Below, piece by piece: positions 34,300 to 46,738 of a stretch of 64,000 bases of DNA. A program made the position numbers and the translations under genes. The stretch spans positions 280,151,693-280,215,692 of the forward strand of contig NC_090319.1 in the NCBI RefSeq assembly GCF_040869045.1. Direction: 5' to 3'. This DNA is from Eurosta solidaginis. Lineage: Eukaryota; Arthropoda; Insecta; Diptera; Tephritidae. The notes beneath the pieces were generated by a model. That model ran no database searches. It saw only the letters and a list, made by a program, of their open reading frames with translations, and was not told where the DNA came from. How positions within the stretch are numbered: position 1 is the stretch's first letter; every line of letters begins with the position of its first letter.

Positions 34300-37200
34300 T
34301 GTAATCCCGTAAGGGTCATATCGAGACCCTTCCGGGATGATTTCTTAATGGTTTTCGGGATCGGTCCGGGATTACGCCGGGGTAATTTCGGGACTTTTTC
34401 GGAACTATTTGGGGATCATTTTGGGACCCTTCAGGGATCATTTCTGTATAGTTTTCGGGATCCGTCCGGGATCCCGTCGGGGTTATTTTGGGACATTTTC
34501 GGGACTATTCCGGAATCATTTCGGGACTATTTCGCGATCATTTGGGGACCCTTCCGGCATCATTTCTGGATGGTTTTCGGGATCCGTCCGGGATCCCGTC
34601 GGTGTACTTTCGGGATCATTTGCGTAACTTCGAGAGATAAATTCTTGATGGTTTCCGGGATCATTACGGGACTTTTTCGGGTTTATTTTGGGTTCCTTTA
34701 GGCATCATTTCTGGATGGTCCTCGGGATTCGTCCGGCATCCCGTCGGGGTCATTTCGGGACTTTTTCGCGACTAATACGGGATCATTCGGCATCATTTCT
34801 GGATGGTTTTCGGGATCCGTCCGGGATCTCGTCGGGGTCATTTGGGGACTTTTTCGGGATCATTTGGGGGCTCTTCCGGCACCATTTCTGGATGGTTTTC
34901 GGGATCCGTCCGGGATCTCGTCGGGGTCATTTGAGGACTTTTTCGCGACTAATACGGGATCATTTTGGAACCCTTTCGGCATCATTTCTGGGTGGTTTTC
35001 GGGATCCGTCCGGGATCCCATCAGGGTAATTTCGGGACTATTAGGGGATCATTTGGTAACCTTTCCGGCATCATTTCTGGATAATTTTCGGGATCCGTCC
35101 GGGATGCCGACGAGGTCATTTCGGGACTATTTCGGGATCATTTGGGATACCTACCGGCATCATTTCTGAATGATTTTTGGGATTCGTCCGGGATCCCGTC
35201 GTGGTCATTTCGGGACTTTTTCTCGACCAATACGGGATCATTTGCGGACCCTTTCGGCATCATTTCTGGATAGTTGTCGGGATCCCGTCACGGTCATTTC
35301 GGGATTATTAGGGGATCATTTGAGGACCTTTCCGGCATCATTTCTGGATTGTTTTCGGAATCCTTTCGGGATCCCGTCAGGGTCATTTTGGGACTATTTC
35401 GGGGCTAATACGGGATCATTTGGGGATCCCCTAGGGGTCGTTTCGTGACTTTTTCTGTTTTATTTCGGGATCATTTGGGGACCCTTCCGGCATAATTTCT
35501 TTATGGTTTGTTGGATCCATCAGGGTCATTTCGGGACCATTTTGGGATCATTTGGGGATCCTTCCGGAATCATTTCTGGATCTGTGCGGGATCCCATCTG
35601 GGTCATTTCCCGACTATTTCGGGATCATTTTGGGATCCTTCCGGAATCATTTCTGTATGGTTTTCGCGATCCGTCGTTGATTCCCTCGGAGCCATTTCGG
35701 AACTTTTTCTGGAGTATGTCGGGGTCATTTGGGGACTTTTTCGGGATCATTTGGGGGCTCTTCCGGCATCATTTCTGTATGGTTTTCGGGATCCGTCCGG
35801 GATCCCGTCGGGGTCATTTCGGGACTTTTTCTCGACTAATGCGGGATCATTTGGGGACCCTTTCGACATCATTTCTGGATAGTTTTCGGGATCCGTCCGG
35901 GATCCCATCAGGGTAATTTCGGATATATTAGGGCTCATTTGTGGACCTTTCCGGCATCATTTCTGGATAATTTTCGGTATCCGTCCGGGATGCAGACGAG
36001 GTCGTTTCGGGATTATTTCGGGATCATTTGGGATACCTACCGGCATCATTTCTGGATGGTTTTTGGGATTCGTCCGGGATCCCGTCGGGGTTATTTCGGG
36101 ACTTTTTCTCGACTAATACGGGATCATTTGCGGACCCTTTCGGCATCATTTCTGGATAGTTGCCGGGATCCGTTCGGGATCCCGTCACGGTCATTTCGGG
36201 ACTATTAGGGGGTCATTTGAGAACCTTTCCGGCATCATTTCTGGATAGTTTTCGGAATCCTTTCGGGATCCCGTCAGGGTCATTTCGGGGTTTTTTCGGG
36301 ATCATTTAAGGATGTCTTTCAGGATTCGTCCGGGAACCCGTCAGGGTAATTTCTGGACTTTTCCGAGACTATTTCGGGATCATTTTGGGACCTTCCCAAG
36401 ATCATTTCTGGGTGGATTTCGGGATTTGTCCGGGATGCCGTCAGGGTAATTTTGGGGCTATTAGGTTTGCATTTGAGGACCTTTCCGGCATCACTTCTGG
36501 ATGGTTTTCGGTATCCGTTCAGGATCCCGTCGGAATAATTTCGGGACTTTTTCGGGATCATTGGGGTCCCTTCCGACATCATTTCTGGATGGTTTTTGGG
36601 ATTCGTCCGGCATCCCGTCGGGGTCATTTCGGGACTTTTTCTCGACTAATACGGGATAATTTGCGGGCCCTTTCGGTATAATTTCTGGATAGTTGTCGGG
36701 ATCTGTTCGGGATCCCGTCAGCGTCTTTTCGGAACTATTGGGAGATCATTTGAGGACCTTTCCGGCATCATTTCTGGTTAGTTTTCGGGAGCCTTTCCGT
36801 GTCCCATCAGGGTCATTTCGGGGCTTTTTCGGCATCATTTTAGATTGGTTTTCAGGATTCGTCCGGGATGCCGTCAGGGTCATTTTGGGACTATTAGGTG
36901 ATCATTTGAGGACCTTTCCGGCATCACTTCTGGATGGTTTTCGGTATCCGTTCAGGATCCCGTCAGAGTAATTGCGGGACTTTTTCGGGATCATTTGGTG
37001 TCCCTTCCGGCATCATTTCTGGATGGTTTTTGGGATTCGTTCGGCATCCCGTCGGGGTCATTTCGGGACTTTTTCTCGACTAATACGGGATCATTTGCGG
37101 GCCCTTTCGGTATCATTTCTGGATAGTTGTCGGGATCCGTTCGGGATCCCGTCAGGGTCTTTTCGGAACTATTGGGAGATCATTTGAGGACCTTTCCGGC

Positions 37201-38320
37201 ATCATTTCTGAATAGTTTTCGGGATCCTTTCCGGGTCCCATCAGGGTCATTTCGGGACTTTTTCGGCATCATTTAAGATTGGTTTTCAGGATTCGTCCGG
37301 GATCCCGTCAGGGTAATTTCTGGAATTTTCCAAAACTATTTCGGGATAATTTTGGGACCCTCACAAGATCATTTCAGAATGGATTTCGGGATCTGTCCGG
37401 GATCCCGTCAGGGTCATTTAGGGATGCGTTCGAGATACCGTCAGGGTCATTTCGGGACTTCTTCGGGACTATATCGGGATCATTTCTGGATGGTTTATGG
37501 GATCCGTCCATGACCCCCTAAGGGTCATTTCGGGACTATTAGGTGATCATTTGAGGACCTTTCCGGCATCACTTCTGGATGGTTTTCGGGATTTGTCGGG
37601 GTTATTTCGGGACCTTTTCAGGGCTAATACGGGATCATTTGGGGATCCTCTAGGGGTCGTTTCGTGACTTTTTCTGTATTACTCGGGATCATTTTGGGAC
37701 CCTTTCGGCATAATTTCTTGATGGTTTGCCGGATCCATCAGGGTTATTTCGGGACCATTTTGGGATCATTTGGGGACCCTTCCGAGATCATTTCTGGATC
37801 CGTCCGGGATGCCGTAGGAGCCATTTCGGGATTTTTTGTTACTTTTCCGGGATAGTTTTTGCACCCTTCCGGGATCATTTCTGGATCTGTGCAGGATCCC
37901 ATCTGGGTCATTTCCGGACTTTTTCGGGATCATTCTGGGATCCTTCCGGAATCATTTCTGTATGGTTTTCGCGATCCGTCGTGGATCCCCTCGGAGCCAT
38001 TTGGGAACTTTTTCTGGAGTATGTCGGGATAATTTAGGGACCCTTCCTGCATATTTTCTGGATGGTTTTTGAGATCCGCCCGGGAGCCCGTCAGGGTCAT
38101 TTCGGAACCTTTTCGGGATCATTTTGGAACACCTTCAGGGATCATTTCTGTGTGGTTCTCTGGATACGTCTAGAATCGTGTCGCTGTCATTTCGGGTTTT
38201 TTGGGACTATTCGGGGAACTTTTGGAGACCCTTTCGGGAGACCCGTCCGCGATAGCGTGGGGGTCATTTCGTAGCTTTTTCTGGATAATTTCGGGATCAT
38301 TTGGGATCCTATCAGGTTAT
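34300..38320 (+). repeat. 89-bp satellite block 1, about 45 units
   Basis: GC-rich units built of CATTTCGGGACTTTTTCGGG, ATCATTTGGGGACCCTTCC, GGCATCATTTCTGGATGG and TTTTCGGGATCCGTCCGGGA-type blocks. The same four-part unit repeats with 5-20 percent differences and occasional half-units. Long overlapping open frames on the plus strand, with repeated FRDPSGIPSGSF and FGIRPGSRRGHF motifs, come from the lack of stops in the unit and are not evidence of protein. Confidence 0.92.
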
Positions 38321-38444
38321 CAGCTCATTTAGTTCTTTTTTTTACTCAACTACAAAAATAAAATGCATTAGACAGAAAACAAATTTTTAAACAGATAATA
38401 AGCAGGCTAACGCGAATAGCCCATATATATTTAAATTTCTCCTT

Positions 38445-38458
38445 GCGGACGGGGCCGC
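38445..38458 (+). other. Helitron 1 3' hairpin
   Basis: GCGG ACGGGG CCGC forms a 4-bp GC stem, extendable through flanking CC/GG with mismatches, 9 bases before the terminal CTAG. It is identical in Helitrons 2 (41394-41407) and 3 (46712-46725). It is the expected replication terminator of rolling-circle transposition. Confidence 0.8.
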
Positions 38459-38471
38459 GGGTAAAGGCTAG

Positions 38472-41420
38472 TATATATTATAAATGGGAAAGTTTGGATG
38501 TTAAGATGTTTGGATGTTTGGATGTTTAGATGTTTGGATGTTTGGATGTTTGGATGTTTGTCCAGACGTTTGTCTTTGTGACTCAATAACGCAAGAACGG
38601 CTGGACCGATTTGGATGAAATTTTGCACACATATAGCCAATAGTCTAGAAGGATCTACTAGCTATATATTTTTCAAAAGGGGCGTGGTCCCCGCCCCTAG
38701 GAACAGTTATAATTTAATTATTATATTTTTTCGTCTTTGCGTCTGAATCACGCCAGAATGGCTACACGGATTTTGATGAAATTTGGGACACAGACAGTAG
38801 TCTACTAGCGAAATTTTTTTCGAACATGGAAAGAGGGGTGGGGGTCCCACGACCCTTCGAGAAATTATTTTTCATAATTTTTACACATTATAACTTTACG
38901 TATACTGGCCTTCACCAATATCACAGACTCAAGGGGTCAACTAAGTCGAGGGCTTACAAAGTAAGCAGTGATACCTTCCGCCCGCCTCCCCTCCTTTATC
39001 TCCCCCTCTGGTGTAAAATCTATAAATTGTTATAACTCAATATAAATTTTCTCCTAAATCAATAGTTTTTGGTATCTGGTACATACAGAACGAGATCTAG
39101 ACAATTTTGGAGGAACGATCAGTGGTCCTCTCCTCTACTCCCGCCATCCGCCCTCCATCAATTGTTTTTATTAGCACGCTTTTATTAGCTTTACCTGTAT
39201 GTTTCTATGTAACTTTTTATTCGCTCCAATGCGCCTGCTGCCTTATTAACATGGTTTTATAATTAGCTTCACCTTATTTGTAATCCCGTAAGGGTCATAT
39301 CGAGACCCTCCGGGATCATTTCTGAATGGTTTTCGGGATCGGTCCGGGATTACGCCGGAGTAATTTCGGGACTTTTTCGGGGCTATTTCGGGATCATTAG
39401 GGGTATCTTCCGGCATCATTTCTGCATGGTTTTCGAGATCCGTCCGCGATCCCGTCAGGGTCATTTCGGGACTATTTCGGGATAATTTGGGGTACCTGCC
39501 TGCATCATTTCTGGATGGTTTTCGGTATCCGTCCGGGATCCCGTCGGTGTCATTTCGGGACCATTTGGGGTCCATTCCGGCATCATTTCTGGATGGTTTT
39601 CGGGATCCGTCCGGGATCCTGTCGGGGTCATTTTGGGACTTTTGCGGGATCATTTGGGGTCTCTTCCGGCATCATTTCTGGATGGTTTTCGGGATCCGTC
39701 CGGGATCCCGTCGATGTCATTTCGGGACTATTACGGCATCATTTGGGGTGCCTTCCGGCATCATTTCTAGATAGTTTTCGGGATCCATCCGGGATCCCGT
39801 CGGGGTCATTTCGGAACTTTTTCTCGACTAATACAGGATCATTTGGGGAACCTTTCGGCATCATTTCTGGATGGTTTACGGGATCCGTCCGGGATCCCGT
39901 CGGCGTCATTTTGGGACTTTTGCGGGATCATTTGGGGTCTCTTCCGGCATCATTTCTGGATGGTTTACGGGATCCGTCCGGGATCCTGTCGGGGTCATTT
40001 TGAGACTTTTGCGGGATCATTTGGGGTCTCCTCCGGCATCATTTCTGGATGGTTTACGGGATCCGTCCGGGATCCTGTCGGGGTCATTTTGGGACTTTTG
40101 CGGGATCATTTGGGGTCTCTTCCGGCATCATTTCTGGATGGTTTACGGGATCCGTCCAGGATCCTGTCGGGGTCATTTTGGGACTTTTGCGGGATCATTT
40201 GGGGTCTCTTCCGGCATCATTTCTGGATGGTTTACGGGATCCGTCCGGGATCCTGTCGGGGTCATTTTGGGACTTTTGCGGGATCATTTGGGGTCTCTTC
40301 CGGCATCATTTCTGGATGGTTTACGGGATCCGTCCGGCATCCTGTCGGGGTCATTTTGGGACTTTTGCGGGATCATTTGGGGTCTCTTCCGACATCATTT
40401 CTGGATGTTTTACGGGATCCGTCCGGGATCCTGTCGGGGTCATTTTGGGACTTTTACGGGATCATTTGGGGCATTTTCCGGCATCATTTCTGTATGGTAT
40501 TCGGGATCATTTGGGGTCCCTTCCGGCATAATTTCTGGATGGTTTTCGGTCATTTCGGGACTATTAGGGGACCTTTTGAGGAAATTCCGGCATCATTTCT
40601 GGATAGTTTTTGGGATCCGTGAGGGATCCCTTCGGGGTAATTTCTGAACTTTTCAGATATTGTTACGGGATTATTTTGGGTTTCCAAGATCATTTCTCGA
40701 TGGATTTCGAGATCTATCCGGGATCCCGTCAGGGTCATTTAGGAGTCCGTTCGAGATCCCGTCAGGGTCATTTCGGGACTATTAGGGGATCATTTGAGGA
40801 CCTTTCCGGCATCATTTCTGGATAGTTTTCGGAATCCGTCTGGGATCCCGTCGGGGTCATTTCAGGACTTTTTCGGGACTAATACGGGATCATTTTGGGA
40901 CCCTTCCGGAATCATTTCTGTATGGTTTTCGCGATCCGTCGTGGATCCCCTAAGGACCCTTCCTGGATATTTTCTGGATGGTTTTTGAGAACCGTCCGGG
41001 AGCCCGTCAGGGTCATTTCGGAACTTTTTCGGGGACTATTTCGGGATCATTTTGGTACCCTTCAGGCATCATTTCTTTGTGGTTCTCTGGATAAGTCTAG
41101 AATCGTGTCGTTGTCATTTCGGGTTTTTTGGGACTATTCCGGGAACTTTTGGAGACCCTTCCGTGGCATTTCTAAATGGTTTTCGGGATCTGTCCGCGAT
41201 AGCGTCGGGGTCATTTCGTGGATTTTTCTGGATAATTTCGGGATCATTTGGGGATCCTGTCAGGTTATCAGCTCATTTAGTTCTTTTTTTACTCAATTAC
41301 AAAAATAAAATGTATTGGACAGAAACATCTTTTTAAACAGATAACTTGATAAGCAGGCTAACGTGAATATCCCATATATTTAATTTTCTCCTTGCGGACG
41401 GGGCCGCGGGTAAAGGCTAG
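38472..41420 (+). mobile_element. Helitron 2 of tandem array, satellite-carrying
   Basis: 2949 bp, joined directly to the CTAG of Helitron 1: CTAG then TATATATTATAAATGG, with no TCTAA. It has the same body as Helitron 1 at perhaps 97 percent identity by eye, the shortest satellite block, and CTAG at 41417-41420. Small frames such as the one at 38826 recur in Helitron 3 only because the DNA is conserved; they are unlikely to be genes. Confidence 0.85.
39285..41270 (+). repeat. 89-bp satellite block 2, about 22 units
   Basis: Anchor ATGGTTTACG recurs at 39871, 39960, 40049 and 40138, exactly 89 apart. Units from about 39871 to 40450 are almost identical and use a private variant (GGTTTACGGG, GACTTTTGCGGG), evidence of local recent amplification. 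Outer units are more diverged and match blocks 1 and 3. Confidence 0.93.
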
Positions 41421-44400
41421 TATATATTATAAATGGCAAAGTTTGGATGTTAAGATGTTTGGATGTTTGGATGTTTAGATGTTTGGATGTTTGGATGTTT
41501 GGATGTTTGGATGTTTGGATGTTTGTCCAGACGTTTGTCTTTGTGACTCAATAACGTAAGAACGGCTGGACCGATTTGGATGAAATTTTGCACACATATA
41601 GCCAATAGTCTAGAAGGATCTACTAGCTATATATTTTTCAAAAGGGGCGTGGTCCCCGCCCCCTAGGAACAGTTATAATTTAATTATTATATTTTTTCGT
41701 CTTTGCGACTGAATCACACCAGAATGGCTACACGGATTTTGATGAAATTTGGGACACAGACAGTAGTCTACTAGCGAATTTTTTTTTCGAACATGGAAAG
41801 AGGGGTGGGGGTCCCACGACCCTTCGAGAAATTATTTTTCATAATTTTTACACATTATAACTTTACGTATACTGGCCTTCACCAATATCACAGACTCAAG
41901 GGGTCAAATAAGTCGAGGGCTTACAAAGTAAGCAGTGACACCCTCCGCCCGCCCCCCTTTATCTCCCCCTCTGGTGTAAAATCCATAAATTGTTATAACT
42001 CAATATAAATTTTCTCCTAAATCAATAGTTTTTGGTATCTGGTACATACAGAACGAGATCTAGACAATTTTGGAGGAACGATCAGTGGTCCTCTCCTCTA
42101 CTCCCGCCATCCGCCCTCCATCAATTGTTTTTATTAGCACGCTTTTATTAGCTTTACCTGTATGTTTCTATCTAACTTTTTATTCGCTCCAATGCGCCTG
42201 CTGCCTTATTAACATGGTTTTATAATTAGCTTCACTTTATTTGTAATCCCGTAAGGGTCATATCGAGACCCTTCCGGGATCATTTCTGGATGGTTTTCGG
42301 GATCGGTCCGGGATTACGCCGGGGTAATTTCGGGACTTTTTCGGGACTATTTCGGGATCATTTTGGGACCCTTCCTTGATCATTTCTGTATAGTTTACGG
42401 GATCCGTCCGGGATCCCGTCGGGGTTATTTTGGAACATTTTCGGGACTATTCCGAATCATTTCGGGACTATTTCGCGATCATTTGGGGACCCTTCCGGCA
42501 TCATTTCTGGATGGTTTTCGGGATCCGTGCGGAATCTCGTCGGGGTCATATGGGGACTTTTTCGGGATCATTTGAGGGCTCTTCCGGCATCATTTCTGGA
42601 TGGTTTTCGGGATCCGTCCGGGATATCGTCGGGGTCATTTGGGGACTTTTTCGGGATCATTTGGGGGCTCTTCCGGCATCATTTCTGGATGGTTTTCGGG
42701 ATCCGTCCGGGATCTCGTCGGGGTCATTTGGGGACTTTTTCGGGATCATTTTGGGGCTTATCCGGCATCATTTCTGGATGGTTTTCGGGATCCGTCCGGG
42801 ATCCCGTCGGGGTCATTTCGGGACTTTTTCGCGACTAATACGGGATCATTTGGGAACCCTTTCGGCATCATTTCTGGATGGTTTTCGGGATCCGTCCGGG
42901 ATCCCGTCGGGGTCATTTCGGGACTTTTTCGCGACTAATACGGGATCATTTGGGAACCCTTTCGGCATCATTTCTGGATGGCTTTCGGGATCCGTCCGGG
43001 ATCCCATTAGGGTAATTTCGGGACTATTAGGGGATCATTTGGGAACCTTTCCGGCATCATTTCTGGATAATTTTCGGGATCCGTCCGGGATGCCGACGAG
43101 GTAATTTCGGGACTATTTCGGGATCATTTGGGATACCTACCGGCATCATTTCTGGATGGTTTTTGGGATTCGTCCGGGATCCCGTCGTGGTCCTTTCGGG
43201 ACTTTTTTTCGACTAATACGGGATCATTTGCGGACCCTTTCGGCATCATTTCTGGATAGTCGTCGGGATCCCGTCACGGTCATTTCGGGACTATTAGGGG
43301 ATCATTTGAGGACCTTTCCGGCATTATTTCTGTATTGTTTTCGGAATCCTTTCGGGATCCCGTCAGGGTCATTTTGGGACTTTTTTGGGGCTAATACGGG
43401 ATCATTTGGGGATCCTCTAGGGGTCGTTTCGTGACTTTTTCTGTTTTATTTCGGGATCATTTGGGGACCCTTCCGGCATAATTTCTTGATGGTTTTCCGG
43501 ATCCATCAGGGTCATTTCGGGACCATTTTGGGATCATTTGGGGACCCTTCCGAGATCATTTCTGGATCCGTCCGGGATGCCGTAGGAGCCATTTCGGGAT
43601 TTTTTGTTACTTTTCCGGGATAGTTTTTGGACCCTTCCGGGATCATTTCTGGATCTGTGCGGGATCCCATCTGGGTCATTTCCGGACTATTTCGGGATCA
43701 TTTTGGGATCCTTCCGGAATCATTTCTGTATGGTTTTCGGGGTCCGTCCGGGATATCGTCGGGGTCATTTGGGGATTTTTCGGGATCATTTGGGGGCTCT
43801 TCCGGCATCATTTCTGGATGGTTTTCGGGAACCGTCCGGGATCCCATCAAGGTAATTTCGGCACTATTAGGGGATCATTTGTGGGCCTTTCCGGCATCAT
43901 TTCTGGATAATTTTCGGTATCCGTCCGGGATCCCATCTGGGTCATTTCCGGACTATTTCGGGATCATTTGGGATCCTTCCGGCATCTTTTCTGGATGGTT
44001 TTCGGGATCCGTCCGGGATATCGTCGGGGTCATTTGGGGATTTTTCGGGATCATTTGGGGGCTCTTCCGGCATCATTTCTGGATGGTTTTCGGGATCCGT
44101 CCGGGATCCCATCAGGGTAATTTCGGGACTATTAGGGGATCATTTGTGGACCTTTCCGGCATCATTTTTGGATAATTTTCGGTGTCCGTCCGGGATGCCG
44201 ACGAGGTCATTTCGGGATTATTTCGGGATCATTTGGGATACCTACCGGCATCATTTCTGGATGGTTTTTGGGATTCGTCCGGGATCCCGTCGGGGTCATT
44301 TCGGGACTTTTTCTCGACTAATACGGGATCATTTGCGGACCCTTTCGGCATAATTTCTGGATAGTTGTTGGGATCCGTTCGGGATCCCGTCACGGTCATT

Positions 44401-46738
44401 TCGGAACTATTAGGGGATCATTTGAGGACCTTTCCGGCATCATTTCTGGATAGTTTTTGGAATCCTTTCGGGATCCCGTCAGGGTAATTTCGGGGCTTTT
44501 TCGGGATCATTTAAGGATGGCTTTCAGGATTCGTCCGGGAACCCGTCAGGGTAATTTCTGGACTTTTCCGAGACTATTTCTGGATCATTTTGGGACCTTC
44601 CCAAGATCATTTCTGGATGGGTTTCGGGATTTGTCCGGGATGCCCTCAGGGTCATTTTGGGACTATTAGGTGAGCATTTGAGGACCGTTCCGGCATCACT
44701 TCTGGATGGTTTTCGGTATCCGTTCAGATTCCCGTCGGAATAATTGCGGGACTTTTTCGGGATCATTGGGGTCCCTTCCAAAATCATTTCTGGATGGTTT
44801 TTGGGATTCGTCCGGCATCCCGTCGGGGTCATTTCGGGACTTTTTCTCGACTAATACGGGATCATTTGCGGGCCCTTTCGGTATCATTTCTGGATAGTTG
44901 TCGGGATCCGTTCGGGATCCCGTCAGGGTCTTTTCGGAACTATTGGGAGATCATTTGAGGACCTGTCCGGCATCATTTCTGGTTAGTTTTCGGGATCCTT
45001 TCCGGGTCCCATCAGGGTCATTTCGGGACTTTTTCGGCATCATTTAAGATTGGTTTTCAGGATTCGTCCGGTATCCGTCAGGGTAATTTCTGGACTTTTC
45101 CCAGACTATTTCGGGATAATTTTGGGACCCTCCCAAGATAATTTCTGGATGGATTTCGGGATCTGTCCGGGATGCCTTCAGGGTCATTTTGGGACTATTA
45201 GGTGATCATTTGAGGACCTTTTCGGCATCACTTCTGGATGGTTTTCGGTATCCGCTCAGGATCCCGTCGGAATTATTGCGGGACTTTTTCGGGATCATTT
45301 GGTGTCCCTTCCGGCAACATTTCTGGCTGGTTTTTGGGATTCGTCCGGCATCCCGTCGGGTTAATTTCGGGACTTTTTCTCGACTAATACGGGATCATTT
45401 GCGGGCCCTTTCGGCATCATTTCTGGATGGTTATCGGTATCCGATCAGGATCCCCTCGGAATCATTGCGGCACTTTTTGGGATCATTTGGGGTCCCTCCC
45501 AAGATCATTTCTGGATGGATTTCGGGATCTGTCCGGGATCCCGTCAGGGTCATTTAGGGGTGCGTTCGAGATCCCGTCAGGGTCATTTCGGGACTTCTTC
45601 GGGAATATATCGGGATCATTTCTGGATGGTTTATGGGATCCGTCCATGACCCCTTAAGGGTCATTTCGGACTATTAGGTGATCATTTGAGGACCTTTCCG
45701 GCGTCACTTCTGGATGATTTTCGGTACCCGTTCGGGATCCCGTCGGAATCAATGCGGGACTTTTACGGAATCATTTGGGATTCCTTCCGGCATCATTTCT
45801 GATGGTTTTCGGGATTTGTCGGGATCCCGTCGGGGTTATTTCGGGACCTTTTCGTGGCTAATACGGGATCATTTGGGGATCCTCTAGGGGTCGTTTCGTG
45901 ACTTTTTCTGTATTATTTCGGGATCATTTTGGGACCCTTTCGGCATAATTTCTTGATGGTTTGCCGGATCCATCAGGGTCATTTCGGGACCATTTTGGGA
46001 TCATTTGGGGACCCTTCCGAGATCATTTATGGATCCGTCCGGGATGCCGTAGGAGCCATTTCGGGATTTTTTGTTACTTTTCCGGGATAGTTTTTGCACC
46101 CTTCCGGGATCATTTCTGGATCTGTGCGGGATCCATCTGGGTCAATTCCGGACTATTTCGGGATCATTTTGGAATCCTTCCGGAATCATTTCTATATGGT
46201 TTTCGCGATCCATCGTGGATCCCCTCGGAGCCATTTCGGAACTTTTTCTGGAGTTAGTCGGGATAATTTAGGGACCCTTCCTGGATATTTTCTGGATGGT
46301 TTCTGAGATCCGTCCGGGAGCCCGTCAGGGTAATTTCGGAACTTTTTCGGGACTATTTCGGGATCAATTTGGTACCCTTCAGGCATCATTTCTGTGTGGT
46401 TATCTGGATAAGTCTAGAATCGTGTCGTTGTCATTTCGGGTTTTTTTGGGACTACTTCGGGAACTTTTGGAAACACTTCCGGGGCGTTTCTGGATGGTTT
46501 TCGGGATCCGTCCGCGATAGCGTCGGGGTCATTTCGTGGCTTTTTCTGGATAATTTCGTTATCAATTTGGGATCCTATCAGGTTATCAGCTAATAAAGTT
46601 CTTTTTTTACTCAATTACAAAAACAAAATACATTAGACAGAAAAAAAATTTTAAACAGATAACTTTATAAGCAGGCTAACGTGAATAGCCCACATATTTC
46701 ATTTTCTCCTTGCGGACGGGGCCGCGGGTAAAGGCTAG
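41421..46738 (+). mobile_element. Helitron 3 of tandem array, satellite-carrying
   Basis: 5318 bp. The left junction is again CTAG then TATATATTATAAATGG without TCTAA. The TTTGGATG octamers (about 41453-41525) are more numerous than in Helitron 2. It ends CTAG at 46735-46738 and is followed by host TATATACATATGG. In the nested-insertion reading it is the oldest of the three. Confidence 0.85.
42245..46585 (+). repeat. 89-bp satellite block 3, about 48 units
   Basis: Same unit and the same order of variant units as block 1 over long stretches: 42500-43100 resembles 34540-35140, and 44200-45000 resembles 36000-36800. Blocks 1 and 3 therefore descend from one ancestral block and differ by internal gains and losses. 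Confidence 0.92.

Larger units (their letters stand above)
33486..38471 (+). mobile_element. Helitron 1 of tandem array, satellite-carrying
   Basis: 4986 bp. The 5' end is TCTAA plus TATATATTATAAATGG, then TTTGGATG octamer repeats (about 33521-33590) and a conserved ~800-bp body with GGGGCGTGGCCTCCGCCCC. A long 89-bp satellite and a shared ~150-bp 3' region follow, ending CTAG at 38468-38471. A GCGG/CCGC hairpin sits 9 bases before CTAG. 5' TC, 3' hairpin and CTRR ends, with host A on the left and T on the right and no target duplication, define Helitrons. No Rep/helicase gene is present, so it is non-autonomous. Confidence 0.85.

Noticed and set aside
38431..38640. Minus-strand frame with repeated HLNIQTSK
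   Set aside because: It is a translation of the TTTGGATG octamer repeat in the Helitron 5' part.
34300..46585. CRISPR-like array
   Set aside because: Units are contiguous without unique spacers, and the context is a eukaryotic genome with transposon debris.
34348..46614. Dozens of overlapping 60-260-codon frames in the 89-bp satellite, apparently encoding repeat proteins
   Set aside because: They occur in all frames because the unit lacks stops; 89 is not a multiple of three, no frame is favoured, and starts and stops vary between units.
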